DNA of 64,000 nt from Imbricaverruca yamaguchii (lineage: Eukaryota > Arthropoda > Thecostraca > Neoverrucidae): positions 5,729,230 to 5,793,229 of the forward strand of contig JAOTOL010001660.1 of assembly GCA_034440575.1 (NCBI GenBank). Reading direction: 5' to 3'. A program made the position numbers and the translations under genes. Positions 12,157-23,422 of the stretch are shown piece by piece; position 1 is the first letter of the stretch; every line of letters begins with the position of its first letter. The notes under the pieces are model-generated. The model searched no databases, had not been told where the DNA came from, and saw nothing but the letters and a program-made list of their open reading frames with translations.

Positions 12157-13197
12157 CAGGGGCGCCGTGAGCAGGGGGTTGGGGGTCGCGACCCCCCAGC
12201 CGGCAGAGCTGGGGGGGGGTTGACCCCCCAAGTTTTGAGACCTGCCGGGCCCTCTTTCGAGACCTGTCGGGCCCCAGTCAATGGATTTTTCCGCATTCAT
12301 AAATGAACCAGAATGAAGGAAAACACTTCTCCCAGCATATGGTAGCAAATATGTAAAACAGGTATCTTGGCGCACTAGTGTTGTTTACAGCGCTTTGCGC
12401 CGGTCTTGCGTCAGCTGTCTGCCGATTCCTACAAAACGCTGGCGTTTTCCGAGCGCACAATGTTGGATTTTCTCAACTTTTTCCGCTCGGCGCACAGCGA
12501 CCTTGACGCAAGGTCGACAGACAGCAAAGCTAGAAATGGTGCGAAACTAAACGGATAATGAAAATGCTAACGAGGAAAACTGCTTACGACAAAAGCGAGA
12601 TATACTTCTAACCACTCTCGAAAAATTACCAACACAGAGAAGCATCACCCTAAATCGCAGCAACTCACAAATTAACGCCTTGGGATCATCTGCAATGACA
12701 AAACTCAGTCGCCACATCTGTGCCACATTTGAACCCAATCTAAACAGCTGATTTTGTTGTCATAGCAACCGATCTGTCAGTTGATCGCTGGCATACTCGC
12801 GTCCAGGCGATGTCACTGCACTGGTCTGCTGATGCGTCGAAATTACGCCCAGTGCGTCGGGATTACGCCTAGTCTGTCATTGCGCTGTCTTTTTTGCGTC
12901 GAAATTACGCTAGGTCTGAACAGTCCATTAGGGCCTTGGACATATAAATGAACAATTAAGTGCCGGTGTCTCCTAATAGCCACCTACTGCCTGAGACTTG
13001 CTGTCACCATGGACATCCGATCTTTTTTCTAAGAAGGTGAGTTTTGGACTGACGAGCTGAACTGTGAAGCCTGACCCCCCCCCAGCCAAAAATAAGGTGA
13101 GTTTTGACCCCCCAGCCAAAAAGAAGGTGAGTTTTGGACTGACGAGCTGAACTGTGGAGCCTGACCCCCCAGCCAAAAATTCGTGGCGGCGCCCCTG
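12157..13197. mobile_element. hAT-like non-autonomous element (1,041 bp) with 8-bp TSD
   Basis: CACTCAAG occurs at 12149-12156 and 13198-13205, an exact 8-bp target duplication. The element starts CAGGGGCGCC and ends GGCGCCCCTG, a perfect 10-bp terminal inverted repeat. CAGGGGCG ends with 8-bp duplications are diagnostic of hAT elements. No transposase frame is present, so it depends on a partner element. The right end contains an internal direct repeat from about 13,033 to 13,190 (AAGGTGAGTTTTGGACTGAC followed by CCCCCAGCCAAAAA, two full and one partial unit). Confidence 0.9.
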
Positions 13198-13205
13198 CAC
13201 TCAAG

Positions 13206-14205
13206 CCATCCCGGAGGGACGCCTTTTACCGATCTGGAAGTTCCGGGCCGGTCCTCCTCTCGTGTAGCCGCCTTGGTGCTTATCACTTCATTTCAGCGGC
13301 ACTTCTTCGCACGTGTTCGTTCTTAGCGATATACATTTGGGTTTACAATTGGCTTGTTGTTTAACAGTGGTATGTATCTGTCCAAGCTGATTATGCATTT
13401 GAGGCCACGGAGATACTGAATTAGTCCGAATTATGAAGTTGGGAAGGCATTCTGAAGGCCACATCATGTGCAGATTCTGGTGGTTGCCTATGAAAATTAG
13501 ATTGTGCTTCTTGATACATCACTCATGAAAATCTTGATATCCAATGAACTTACGGAAAACCTTTTTTAAATCGGGTGACAGAATCGAGTGGCAGTTTCAA
13601 GTTGATCGGGAACAAATGTCACTGTTTTTTCGCAGTCAAGGAGTTGAAGTCTTGACCTTTTTATAATGGTCCGCGTGGGAGACAAATGAAAGTCTGAAGT
13701 CTTGGTTGGCGACACTTCAGAAACTTTTACGTCCTCTGATGCTCCTATTATATACGCACTATCCTGACCATACGAATCAAGGCGGAGTGCGCCAGAAAAC
13801 AATAACGGAGACGCTTCAGCTTCAGGAAAGCTGACTTGACCAGGAATAGGTGGACTCTGGGCGTGGTCATTATCATCATCATCAACGATTGGACTTGGTC
13901 AAAGCTGTCCAGCTTGGACAGCGTGGGCGGATACATACCACCGTTAAAAACAATGACCACAAGCAATGACTGGACTGCAAGAAGCTCCAGCGAGAGCACG
14001 GGCCTACGGGAGCAGTAATCCAGACTTGGCAATTTACCGGAGGCCCAAGCGAAAGCCGCTGCGGCCATCTAGGTAAAGAGAGCTTCCTTTCGCGGCGAGC
14101 TCATGCGCATGGGCCACAACGGGGATATGAGGAACACGATCAAGCATCTAGAAGGAAATAGGCTCACGTCTAACCCAGCGGTCACCATCGAGCGGCCGCA
14201 AGGAG
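13206..14205. other. No gene recognised
   Basis: Unique DNA with short open frames only. The minus-strand 106-codon frame at 13,748-14,068 has no domain I recognise. Confidence 0.4.
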
Positions 14206-14209
14206 ACAA

Positions 14210-14540
14210 CAGCCAGCTCATCGCCGGCCATGACAGACCGCCACAAGGCAGTTATCCTGCCTGTCATCAGCTGTACGAGAGAGTTCGTGAAGCTACTCAT
14301 GTAGAACAGGCTTCAACGTCGGCTCGAGTCGCACCATCCGCTGAACGTGAACCAGGCTGGAGACGATCCACAGCGAGCTAATTGGCCGTTTTGGACCCAG
14401 GCCGTTTTGGACTCCATGGAGAGGAGCAAGCCCGAATGCGCGATACCGGCTCTGATTGATTTCACGAAGGCGTTTGATAGCGCCTCAAAGGACGACGTTC
14501 TGGAAAATACGGTAAATATGGGACGGCATTCTGGCGAAGA
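14210..14540 (+). pseudogene. LINE reverse transcriptase fragment (degraded)
   Basis: Read across frames on the plus strand, this stretch gives pieces of a non-LTR reverse transcriptase. A VISCTREFVKLL-like piece comes first, then NRLQRRLESHHPLNVNQAG, and finally DSMERSKPECAIPALIDFTK followed by AFDS. The last block corresponds to the RT motif around the first catalytic Asp (x-D-F-T-K-A-F-D-S). A stop codon and deletions near the usual GFRPGRST segment break it. There is no intact element. The clade cannot be decided by eye. Confidence 0.7.
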
Positions 14541-14559
14541 GTAACTTCCATCATTCATT

Positions 14560-14690
14560 CCAGGGGCCATCGTCAGGAGTCGATGCCCCCTGGCCAAAAC
14601 GTTGCGTAATACAGTATAATCCTTAACGTTACTTTTGATGTAAACTCAGCACCTCCTGTTTTATTGAAGGTCGTATATTTCTTCTCACGC
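14560..14690. mobile_element. Decayed copy of the palindromic Penelope-like terminus
   Basis: TGTAAACTCAGCACCTCCTG followed by a TATTGAAGGTCGTATATTTC block matches the right arm of the palindromic element at 61,768-61,990. Just left of it CCAGGGGCCATCGTCAGGAG is the reverse complement of the core of that element, followed by a direct copy (CCCCCTGGCCAAAACGTTG). It is a rearranged, partly deleted relative. Confidence 0.7.
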
Positions 14691-15881
14691 AATATCCATC
14701 ATTCTAGTACCTGAAATAACTCCATCATTCATGTCAGACAGGTGAAATGTGCATTATCCTGCATTTCAAACATTGTTTGAGTTTTGTTCATGCAGCCATT
14801 TCTCCCCTTCAAGTAATTTCGTGCCGTGAATGAAAACAAAAAAGAACGTCATGTTTCATAATTCATTGTAATTCAGTATAATATTAGGAGTAATCTTGGG
14901 ACAACACTCACCCAGTTTTCACATTAAAAGAGCGTCTCACCGACCCACATCTCTCACATGGAAGTACCTCTTCAGAGCCGGTTTCGGAGTGGGTGAATGG
15001 ATATTGGTCCACGGCCGCTGTGCTACCAAACACTCGAGTATCGGCATCAGTGCGCCGAGATAAGTACGCGGCGCACACAACACGCAGTCCCGGCATCAAT
15101 GTACCGGGATAATTATCCGCCGCGCGCACAACACGCCGAGTGGCTTTTTCTCGCGGTCGCCGAGTGTTTACGCTTTGTGAACGGCCACGTGAAGCAGCCA
15201 TTAGCCGAGTGTTTGCTAGTCGGTAGCGTTGAGATGCTGGCAACTGGCTCAATCACTTTGCACCAGTTGGCACCACTTGGCACCATTCGGTAACATTTGG
15301 CACCATTTTAGGTACTCGAGTGGAGCGAGCCATTTTCGTGCTCCCGGCACCGCTCGCCGAGAGGCTCCGAGTGGTTCGTTATCGACCTGCGGCCTGTTCG
15401 GATGCAACGCGCGGATAAAAGGACGCCTAACGAGCTGGTTAAAGTGGAGGGCACCCCGGCCAGCCCCCGCGGCGTTCCAATATGGCCGCCGATGGCACTG
15501 GGAGCGGGACGCGCTGCGGTCTCGCGAGCTGCGATCGTGGCCGCAGCAGGTCTGACGACTTTGCGGACGCTCGAAAAATTGCCGCTGTTTTTGGCGATAA
15601 TTCGGAGAGGCTGGGCGCGCGATGTCGATTCGCACAGACCACGCGGAGGATGGGTTAGAGCAAGATTGATGTGTAATCCGTAATTCTGAGCCGTCGCCAG
15701 CTGCGTGTGCGGTGGGCGAATGGGTCGCCCATCGCAAGCTGACACGTGTCTTCCTTTGCTTGTGCATAATGCCTATGCCATAATGTCCATAATGCCATAA
15801 TGTCCTCAAGCCGAGATGTGTTTTCCTTACCACGATCGAAAACAGCTGACTTGAATACCAGCACGAAGACGCAAGAAGACA
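14691..15881. other. GC-rich unique block without a recognised gene
   Basis: From about 15,000 to 15,660 the sequence is CpG-dense and mostly non-repetitive, apart from four TTGGCACCA units at about 15,262-15,306. It contains CCAATATGGCCGCCGATGG near 15,477, a YY1-like context. Several overlapping open frames (the longest 218 codons, minus, 15,249-15,905) reflect GC richness. None shows a domain. The block may be regulatory or an unannotated 5' exon. Confidence 0.35.
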
Positions 15882-16105
15882 TGGGTTCAGCCCAGTTCGG
15901 TACACAGTTCCATGGGTTCAGCCCAGTTCGGTACACAGTTCCATGGGTTCAGCCCACTTCGGTACACAGTTCCATGGGTTCAGCCCACTTCGGTACACAG
16001 TTCCATGGGTTCAGCCCAGTTCGGTACACAGTTCTATGGGTGTAGCCCAGTTCGGTACATCGTTCCATTGGTAGAACCCAGTTCAATACACAGTTCTATG
16101 AGTTA
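15882..16105. repeat. 31-bp tandem repeat, about seven copies
   Basis: The unit CATGGGTTCAGCCCAGTTCG plus GTACACAGTTC repeats with a CAG/CAC variant and decays toward the right. The open frames it generates (MGSAQFGTQFHGFSP) are repeat-driven. Confidence 0.92.
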
Positions 16106-17465
16106 ACGATGACCGAGCAAATGCATTAATGACTGACGTATGAATGCAAATGTGCATAAGTAAGCGGACGTAAGTGCAGATGTACGTACAACAGCACGCA
16201 TGCATGTAAGTACAGAAGCATGCACCACAAATGCATACAGTTGCGCATTTGTGTGCCCGGAACTGTACGTCAGCGCAAATGTAGGTAGGTTTGCGCTTGC
16301 GGTACGTGCCTCTTAGACTTATATCAGCGAAAATTTGCGTTCATTGTGATTGCTTATACGCAAGGCCATGATTAGGTGTGTAACTTTACGCGTTGTGCAA
16401 CTCTGTGCTTATATATAACTGTTGCGCACGTCCTACACTAGTGCATTTGACATATCTATATTGTCCTACGTGCATAGCGTTAACATGCATCAGCGTCGGC
16501 GAAACATTTCTCCGCTCTTACTTGTGTCGGCAAATTGCACACTGGCGCAAACTGGGGCTATTAACATCAGTCGTCCCTTCTAAAGACGACTATTGGTGAT
16601 TATTATTAATTTGTGAAGGGCTGCCTCTTTTACTGCAGGTTGCTCGCTTGCTATTTCCTGACCATGTGGGTCTGGTGGTCAAAGTGATATTTGTTGACTA
16701 TTAACTATTACTGTTGTCATGGCTACTAAGGTTCACATTTAACTATGGAAATCACAAATACATTATTATACCACATGTGAATACCATTAGTGAACGTTAT
16801 AAGTTATACCAAAAGTTATATAAGTTATACCAAAAGTTATACCATTAGTGAACCCGTGCCGTCGCATACTGACATTCAGCATATGAAGCTAAGCAATGAA
16901 AATATTTAGGTTCCATATGTTAATTATTTAATGCTCACATATGTAATGTCCTCCCAATGATGTCGAACATAGATTATAATGAGGTTTCTTGTTGGTCAGG
17001 TATGACTTGCACTGTTAGCATGCTTATGTCGTGCATGTATCTTGGGTCAAATCTGTCGACTCATTTTCATTTTGGACCTGTCGGCTAAATGTTACATTCA
17101 GAGCATGGATTATGCCGCAATACAGCATAACATGCAACGTCCGTGAGTTGCATCACGTGCACATTACATGTTTGCATAACATGTAAATTGCAGGTTTGCA
17201 TAACATGCAAATTGCAGGTTTGCGTAAAGTGCAAATCTTGAGTTCGTGTCATGACGTTGATGGCTCGATGTACTGGACTTGTTGAAGCTTACCTAGCAGC
17301 TTCTCCCTCGACCACGTCTTTGATAAATACACAAGCAAGATTTTCACTATTCAAAATCATGCCAATTAGTATTGATGACGCAGATGATGTGCAGTCCTTT
17401 CGTGACGTAATGATATTCAATAATGAAACACCAGTAGGTTTAGACGATCCAACATCAGCAGATCA
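16106..17465. other. AT-rich DNA with small local repeats
   Basis: Scattered GCAAATGT/GTACGTA motifs at about 16,130-16,300 resemble the 16-bp minisatellite at 1.6-2.1 kb. A duplicated ATAAGTTATACCAAAAGTTA occurs at about 16,799-16,850. Three TGCATAACATG(C/T)AAATTGCA units lie at about 17,170-17,230. No gene is recognised. Confidence 0.5.
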
Positions 17466-17520
17466 GGCTATGTTGGGTTAGGTTATATTGGGTTAGGTTA
17501 GGCTGGATTAGGTTAGGTTT
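17466..17520. repeat. Short interstitial (TTAGG)-type tract
   Basis: TTGGGTTAGGTTA, GGGTTAGGTTAGG and GATTAGGTTAGG appear in quick succession. TTAGG is the ancestral arthropod telomere repeat. The tract is short and degenerate, so it is interstitial rather than a chromosome end. Confidence 0.6.
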
Positions 17521-18699
17521 ATGTTGTTGCAATATTACATTTTTATCCAATATATCCATCCCACACAAAAACCCTTTTATGTAAACTTTTAATTTATTTT
17601 GTTGAAGTGAGGGGGGATAACATTCATCAGCAGTATCAAAAATTATTTCTGGTGTTTCGAATGCTATTTGAATGATCGTAGTGCTCTTTTCTTGGTGAAA
17701 TGACTGCTTATTCATATATAAGCATAACTTTAACTGCCTATGTATCAAAAGGTTTCATTTCCCACAAATTAATTTATTCAAATTACACTAGAAAACACCA
17801 GACGAAAAATATGTTGGATAAAGAATTAGCCTGGGGGTTTCTACATATATAATTACATTGCATGTGATGTGCAGACCCAGAAAGTTGACTTTGAGTCGTT
17901 TGATAGGGCCAAGAAATTGCCAATTTCCACAAAATGTCCACGTCCCCAGATTTATCAATCTTAGTAGCTACCTAACCATGAGGTTTGAGCAATATTGTCT
18001 CATACAATGCTTCTGGGTTTGGCATATATTGAGACTGAAGTACAATTTTGCTCCAAGTCAGCTGTTTGGTGAAGTGGGGGTGAGGCGGCTAAGACATATC
18101 TCCTGGATGCACCAGTGAATGCATGAAAATTACAAACCGCATTAAGCATTACATCAAAGGCCAGTAAGAGCAGGTTGGTCCTGAACCGACGTTTGTGTTC
18201 GGCTTTTGGTTCTAGAATTTGCCACATCTCCTTCCTACCTAAGGAGATAAGTCAGACTTGCTCCTACATCACAATGACACACATTCGGGTAATTTCACGA
18301 AAAAATGAAACTTTTTGCGTTTAACATGTCCCGGTGTAGCTCAAAAGTGAACTTCACATGGCAATTTCCATTGAGAGTACAATGCATTGCACTTCAAATG
18401 AACGTTTACGTTCATCTAGTGAAGGCCCCATACCCTGCACCAGTTACGAAATGAAAGCAGTGGCCCTTTCGCTCTCTCTGGATCTACCACCACCAAAAGA
18501 GTGGCGGCCCCAACCCATCTTCCCACATCCCTGGTTCAAGTCAATGCGTGTGGTCACGCGTAGCCTGCCATGCATAGTGAGCGCTCCGTAAAGTGAAAAC
18601 TTGGTGATGGGTGATCCCATGAATAGTACTGACTCGAGGAGAACTCGAGTACGATAACCCGAGAACACTGTGCCGGGAACGCCATCTGGGCGTCTCGAG
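17521..18699. other. No gene recognised
   Basis: Unique DNA with only short open frames. The 168-codon minus frame at 18,444-18,950 runs through the SINE below and is not coding. Confidence 0.45.
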
Positions 18700-18837
18700 A
18701 GGCGACCTCCCTGGCGTCGCCAATCTCTCACGCCGATTGGCCGCGGGTGGACTCGGTAAATGTCGTCTGTCGCGAGATTCGAACCCACAATCTTGCGATC
18801 AAGATCCCGACGCTCTACCAACTGAGCTACCGCGGCC
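18700..18837 (-). mobile_element. tRNA-derived SINE, Lys/Glu-type head
   Basis: On the minus strand the head reads GCCGCGGTAGCTCAGTTGGT then AGAGCGTCGGG, an A-box, and later TGTGGGTTCGAATCTCGCG, a B-box. Downstream is CCAATCGGCGTGAGAGATTG, a body block also found in the SINEs at 25,963-26,125 and 42,079-42,235. The body continues into less certain sequence leftward. It is not a working tRNA because the 3' acceptor side is replaced by SINE body. Confidence 0.85.
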
Positions 18838-19787
18838 TCTCTTCGGACCTGGGCACCTGCCTGTCTTGGCACAATCTGACCTAGACATCTAACATCAGCC
18901 ATGCCTTGATGTGAAATATGCCAATGTACATACAATGTACAAACATACAATGTACAGCAGCTCTATCACTACATAATGAACTTATTATTTACATTATAAG
19001 TTCACTATGTAAATACACCATAATTTAGCCACGCTCATTACTATTTACACAAACGTTTGCTTCTAGTCAATTGTTCTGCGTCTAGCACAAATATTTTATA
19101 GTGCATGTGATCGTTATAGTCCGGCACGTCTCTAATCTCTTGATTTACATCTACACATCACATTATTTACTCTACCAACTGCCAACCACCTTCCCCTAAC
19201 CAAAACGACAGCGCCCTGGACGAAAGTCAACCACAATGCTGTCAACATCCGCCAAATGTTGTCTCATGAAAGCCAACCACATTCTGTTTGTCAAATGATT
19301 CGTTATTTCGCTTACTGTGGGTTGACGTCTAACTTTCAATGTTATACCATGTAAATCTTAGTGATCTATAAAACGGCTCTGAGCCCCTAACTCAGCTGCC
19401 TTGCTCCTTGACATGCTGAATACTGTTACGAGGACGCTAACCACAGCTCGCAGATAGCACCTGCTGCATGAAACTGGCTTTAGGTTGTGAACTATCTATT
19501 TATGGTAGACCCTAGCCCCAAACTAACAAATGCGGTGTTTTGTCTGATTTATGCACGTGGGCATCGTGAAAACGGGGGACGAGGTGACGTAAATCCTCCC
19601 CACATAAAAATATATTCCCAGACAAAAACAAAATGTACGTGAGTCAACATACCAAAAGAACAACTCGTGTCGATTTAAGCACAAGTGGACGGCACCACGT
19701 GCATGTTTACCCCCGTCAAAGTGCAAGTCCTCGGATCGCTCGGAGATGACCAGAGCGTCATACCGACATAAACCCCTGCTGCACAGG
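18838..19787. other. No gene recognised
   Basis: AT-rich DNA. An imperfect inverted repeat near 18,970-19,012 (ATAATGAACTTA and TAAGTTCACTAT) would form a weak hairpin. Nothing else is structured. Confidence 0.45.
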
Positions 19788-20398
19788 CCCCGACCACAGA
19801 TGTGGTCGGGGTCCTAGCCACAGCCGTGTTCCGGTCTCGACTGCAATTGTAGTCCCGGTCCCAACTGCAGCAGTAGTCCGGTCTCGAGAGCAGCTGTAGA
19901 CCCGGTCCCAACAACAGACGTGGCTCCGATCCTGACCTATGACCTAGTCCCGATTCCGACCGCAGCAGTGGTCCCCACCCCGACCACAGCTGTGCTTCTG
20001 ACCCTGACCTCAGCCGTAGTGCCCGCCCTGACCACACCAGTAGACCCCGTCCTGACCACAGCCGTAGTCCCCGTCCTGACCACAGCCGTAGTGCCCGCCC
20101 TGACCACAGCCGTAGTGCCCGTCCTGACCACACCAGTAGTCCCCGTCCTGACCACAGCCGTAGTGCCCGTCCTGACCACACCAGTAGTCCCCGTCCTGAC
20201 CACAGCCGTAGTCCCCGTCCTGACCACAGCCGTAGTGCCCGCCCTGACCACAGCCGTAGTGCCCGTCCTGACCACACCAGTAGTCCCCGTCCTGACCACA
20301 CCAGTAGACCCCGTCCTGACCACACCAGTAGTCCCCGTCCTGACCACACCAGTAGTCCCCGTCCCGACCACAGCCGTAGTGCCCGTCCCGACCATCGT
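19788..20398. repeat. 24-bp minisatellite with palindromic head
   Basis: From about 20,025 to 20,395 a 24-bp unit (CCCGTCCTGACCACAGCCGT plus AGTG-type ending) repeats about fifteen times, with CAGCCGTAG and CACCAGTAG variants. At 24 bp the frame is preserved, so it reads as an octapeptide repeat (LTTAVVPV) on plus and GRGLRLWS/RGLLVWSG on minus. At 19788-19811 the related motif is arranged as a perfect 11-bp palindrome, CCCCGACCACA-GA-TGTGGTCGGGG. The coding appearance is most likely incidental: there are no flanking domains and the neighbouring arrays have non-triplet units. Confidence 0.9.
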
Positions 20399-20754
20399 CT
20401 CACTCGCCGGTCCGTTGATCACTGCGAGTCGGCAACAGCCGGCAGCGGAGCAACAGCTGGACAGGCTCTGACAGCTCGCAGCCAGATGTGAGGATGGAGG
20501 CCGGATGGGGGCCGGATGGGGGCCGGATGGGGCCGAATGGGGCCCGGATGTGGGCGAATGGAGGGGGATTCACACACATGCGCCTGACGTGACCGCCACA
20601 GTTCAATATTCGGTCGCATCAGATTCAGTAACGGTGGCTGTCAACGTCACACCAGCCATACGTCTATTCAGCTACAGGTGCTGCCAGTTCGGACCCGGAA
20701 GACGCTCTGAGTGACGTCAGAGCGACGCTCAGCCACGCCTGTGTTGTCAGGTCT
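20399..20754. other. Short spacer with a 12-bp repeat
   Basis: GATGGGGGCCGG units repeat about four times at 20,494-20,545. The remainder is unique. No gene. Confidence 0.6.
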
Positions 20755-22880
20755 GTGCCGGTGGCTGTGCCGAGTGTTGGTCCCGCCTGGTGTGGGCTGG
20801 CCGGTGGCTGTGCCGTGTGTTGGTCCCGCCTGGTGTGGGCTGGCCGGTGGCTGTGCCGTGTGTTGGTCCCGCCTGGTGTGGGCTGGCCGGTGGGTGTGCC
20901 GTGTGTTGGTCCCGCCTGGTGTGGGGCTGGCCGGTGGCTGTGCCGTGTGTTGGTCCCGCCTTGTGTGGGCTGGCCGGTGGGTGTGCCGTGTGTTGGTCCC
21001 GCCTGGTGTGGGCTGGCCGGTGGGTGTGCCGTGTGTTGGTCCCACCTGGTGTGGGCTGGCCGGTGGGTGTGCCGTGTGTTGGTCCCGCCTGGTGTGGGCT
21101 GGCCGGTGGGTGTGCCGGTGTTGGTCCCGCCTGGTGTGGGCTGGCCGGTGGGTGTGCCGTGTGTTGGTCCCGCCTGGTGTGGGCTGGCCGGTGGCTGTGC
21201 CGTGTGTTGGTCCCGCCTGGTGTGGGCTGGCCGGTGGCTGTGCCGTGTGTTGGTCCCGCCTGGTGTGGGCTGGCCGGTGGCTGTGCCGTGTGTTGGTCCC
21301 GCTTGGTGTGCCGGCGCCTGTGTCGTGTGTTGGTCCCGCCTGGTGTGCCGGTGGCTGTGCCGTGTGTTGGTCCCGCCTGGTGTGCCGGCGGCTGTGTCGT
21401 GTGTTGGTCCCGCCTGGTATGGGCTGGCCGGTGGGTGTGCCGTGTGTTGGTCCCGCCTGGTGTGGGCTGGCCGGTGGCTGTGCCGTGTGTTGGTCCCACC
21501 TTGTGTTGGCTGGCCGGTGGCTGTGCCGTGTGTTGGTCCCGCCTGGTGTGGGCTGGCCGGTGGCTGTGCCGTGTGTTGGTCCCGCCTTGTGTGTGCTGGC
21601 CGGTGGGTGTGCCGTGTGTTGGTCCCGCCTGGTGTGCCGGTGGCTGTGCCGTGTGTTGGTCCCGCCTGGTGTGCCGGCGGCTGTGCCGTGTGTTGGTCCC
21701 GCCTGGTGTGCCGGCGGCTGTGCCGTGTGTTGGTCCCACCTGGTGTGCCGGCGGCTGTACCGTGTGTTGGTCCCGCCTGGTGTGTCGGCGGCTGTGCCGT
21801 GTGTTGGTCCCGCCTGGTGTGCCGGCGGCTGTGCCGTGTGTTGGTCCCGCCTGGTATGGGCTGGGCGGCGGCTGTGCCGTGTGTTGGTCCCGCCTGGTAT
21901 GGGCTGGCCGGCGGCTGTGCCGTGTGTTGGTCCCACCTGGTTGTGCCGGCGGCTGTGCCGTGTGTTGGTCCCACCTGGTGTGCCGGCGGCTGTACCGTGT
22001 GTTGGTCCCGCCTGGTGTGCCGGTGGCTGTGCCGGTGTGGCCGGGTGCCGGGCTGTGCCGTGTGTTGGTCCCGTCTGGTGTGCCGGCGGCTGTGCCGTGT
22101 GTTGGTCCCGCCTGGTGTGGGCTGGCCGGTGGCTGTGCCGTGTGTTGGTCCCGCCTGGTGTGCCGGTGGCTGTGCCGTGTGTTGGTCCCGCCTGGTGTGT
22201 CGGCGGCTGTGCCGTGTGTTGGTCCCGCCTGGTGTGTCGGCGGCTGTGCCGTGTGTTGGTCCCGCCTGGTGTGGGCTGGCCGGTGGCTGTGCCGTGTGTT
22301 GGTCCCGCCTGGTGTGCCGGCGGCTGTGCCGTGTGTTGGTCCCGCCTGGTGTGAGCTGGCCGGTGGCTGTGCCGTGTGTTGGTCCCGCCTGGTGTGCCGG
22401 CGGCTGTGCCGTGTGTTGGTCCCGCCTGGTGTGGGCTGGCCGGTGGCTGTGCCGTGTGTTGGTCCCGCCTGGTGTGCCGGCGGCTGTGCCGTGTTGGTCC
22501 CGCCTGGTGTGAGCTGGCTGGTGGCTGTGCCGTGTGTTGGTCCCGCCTGGTGTGTCGGCGGCTGTGCCGTGTGTTGGTCCCGCCTGGTATGGGCTGGCCG
22601 GCGGCTGTGCCGTGTGTTGGTCCCGCCTGGTGTGCCGGCGGCTGTGCCGTGTGTTGGTCCCGCCTGGTGTGTCGGCGGCTGTGCCGTGTGTTGGTCCCGC
22701 CTGGTATGGGCTGGCCGGCGGCTGTGCCGTGTGTTGGTCCCGCCTGGTGTGCCGGCGGCTGTGCCGTGTGTTGGTCCCGCCTGGTATGGGCTGGCCGGCG
22801 GCTGTGCCGTGTGTTGGTCCCGCCTGGTGTGCCGGCGGCTGTGCCGTGTGTTGGTCCCGCCTGGTGTGGGCTGGCCGGCC
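20755..22880. repeat. 2.1-kb minisatellite with mixed 43- and 37-bp units
   Basis: Units share TGTGCCGTGTGTTGGTCCCG plus CCTGGTGTG and then either GGCTGGCCGGTGG (43 bp) or CCGGCGG (37 bp). The left 0.55 kb is almost purely 43-bp units. Farther right, 37- and 43-bp units are interspersed, and the CCGGCGG form of the end becomes common in both. Both lengths are 1 modulo 3, so units cycle through all frames and every one of the six frames stays open for hundreds of codons. None has a start, domain or splice context. Confidence 0.95.
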
Positions 22881-23389
22881 GCCGGTGACCGGCGCAGGCG
22901 GGGCGGCCCGTCTGGCCGGGACGAGTCGATTGGTTGCAGCCACGTCGACCGCGTCGCCGCCGGCATGTCACAACAAAGCGACAACGACAGCCACTCGGAG
23001 CGCCGGTAATGGCCACCGCCGCCGCCTAATGACCAGTTGGGTCCGGCCCAGCCCGATAACGACCACTTGTCGCAGCACTGCGCCCAGACTCCAAAACACA
23101 GCGCCTCGCAGGCGTCCCCGGCTGGTCCCAAACCGTCGAAAAACAGCACGCGCGCTTCTCCAGGTAACTCTAAGCGTCTCAATATAGCACGCTGGTCCGT
23201 CTGCTCCTGGGGCTGTGAGGTTGGTGCCCATGGTCGTGGCCAGACTTCAGACTCGTACTCCTTCAAATAAATATGGACGCGAATCATGAAAGGCCGGTCG
23301 AAGCGCCCCAAATCCTGAAGGTTGTAACAACAACAACCTTCCTTTTAAAGTCCGTGAAATTATACTGCAAACTTTATCATGGTTAGATT

Positions 23390-23391
<2 letters not shown>
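22881..23391. other. GC-rich unique block right of the minisatellite
   Basis: About 22,880-23,200 is CpG-dense and non-repetitive, with homeodomain-core-like TAATGG (23,008) and TAATGACC (23,026) and GATTGGTTG (22,928). Long open frames continue in from the minisatellite and are not evidence of coding. It is a candidate regulatory island. Confidence 0.35.

Positions 23392-23422
<31 letters not shown>

Noticed and set aside
18770..18837. Functional tRNA gene
   Set aside because: A and B boxes are present but the 3' half is replaced by a SINE body shared with other loci. The same applies to tRNA-like heads at 5.9, 26.1, 38.4, 42.1, 45.6, 47.4 and 52.3 kb.
20664..23311. Six overlapping very long open frames (up to 854 codons)
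   Set aside because: They are all produced by 43/37-bp repeat units lacking stops in every frame. No domain, start context or splice evidence.
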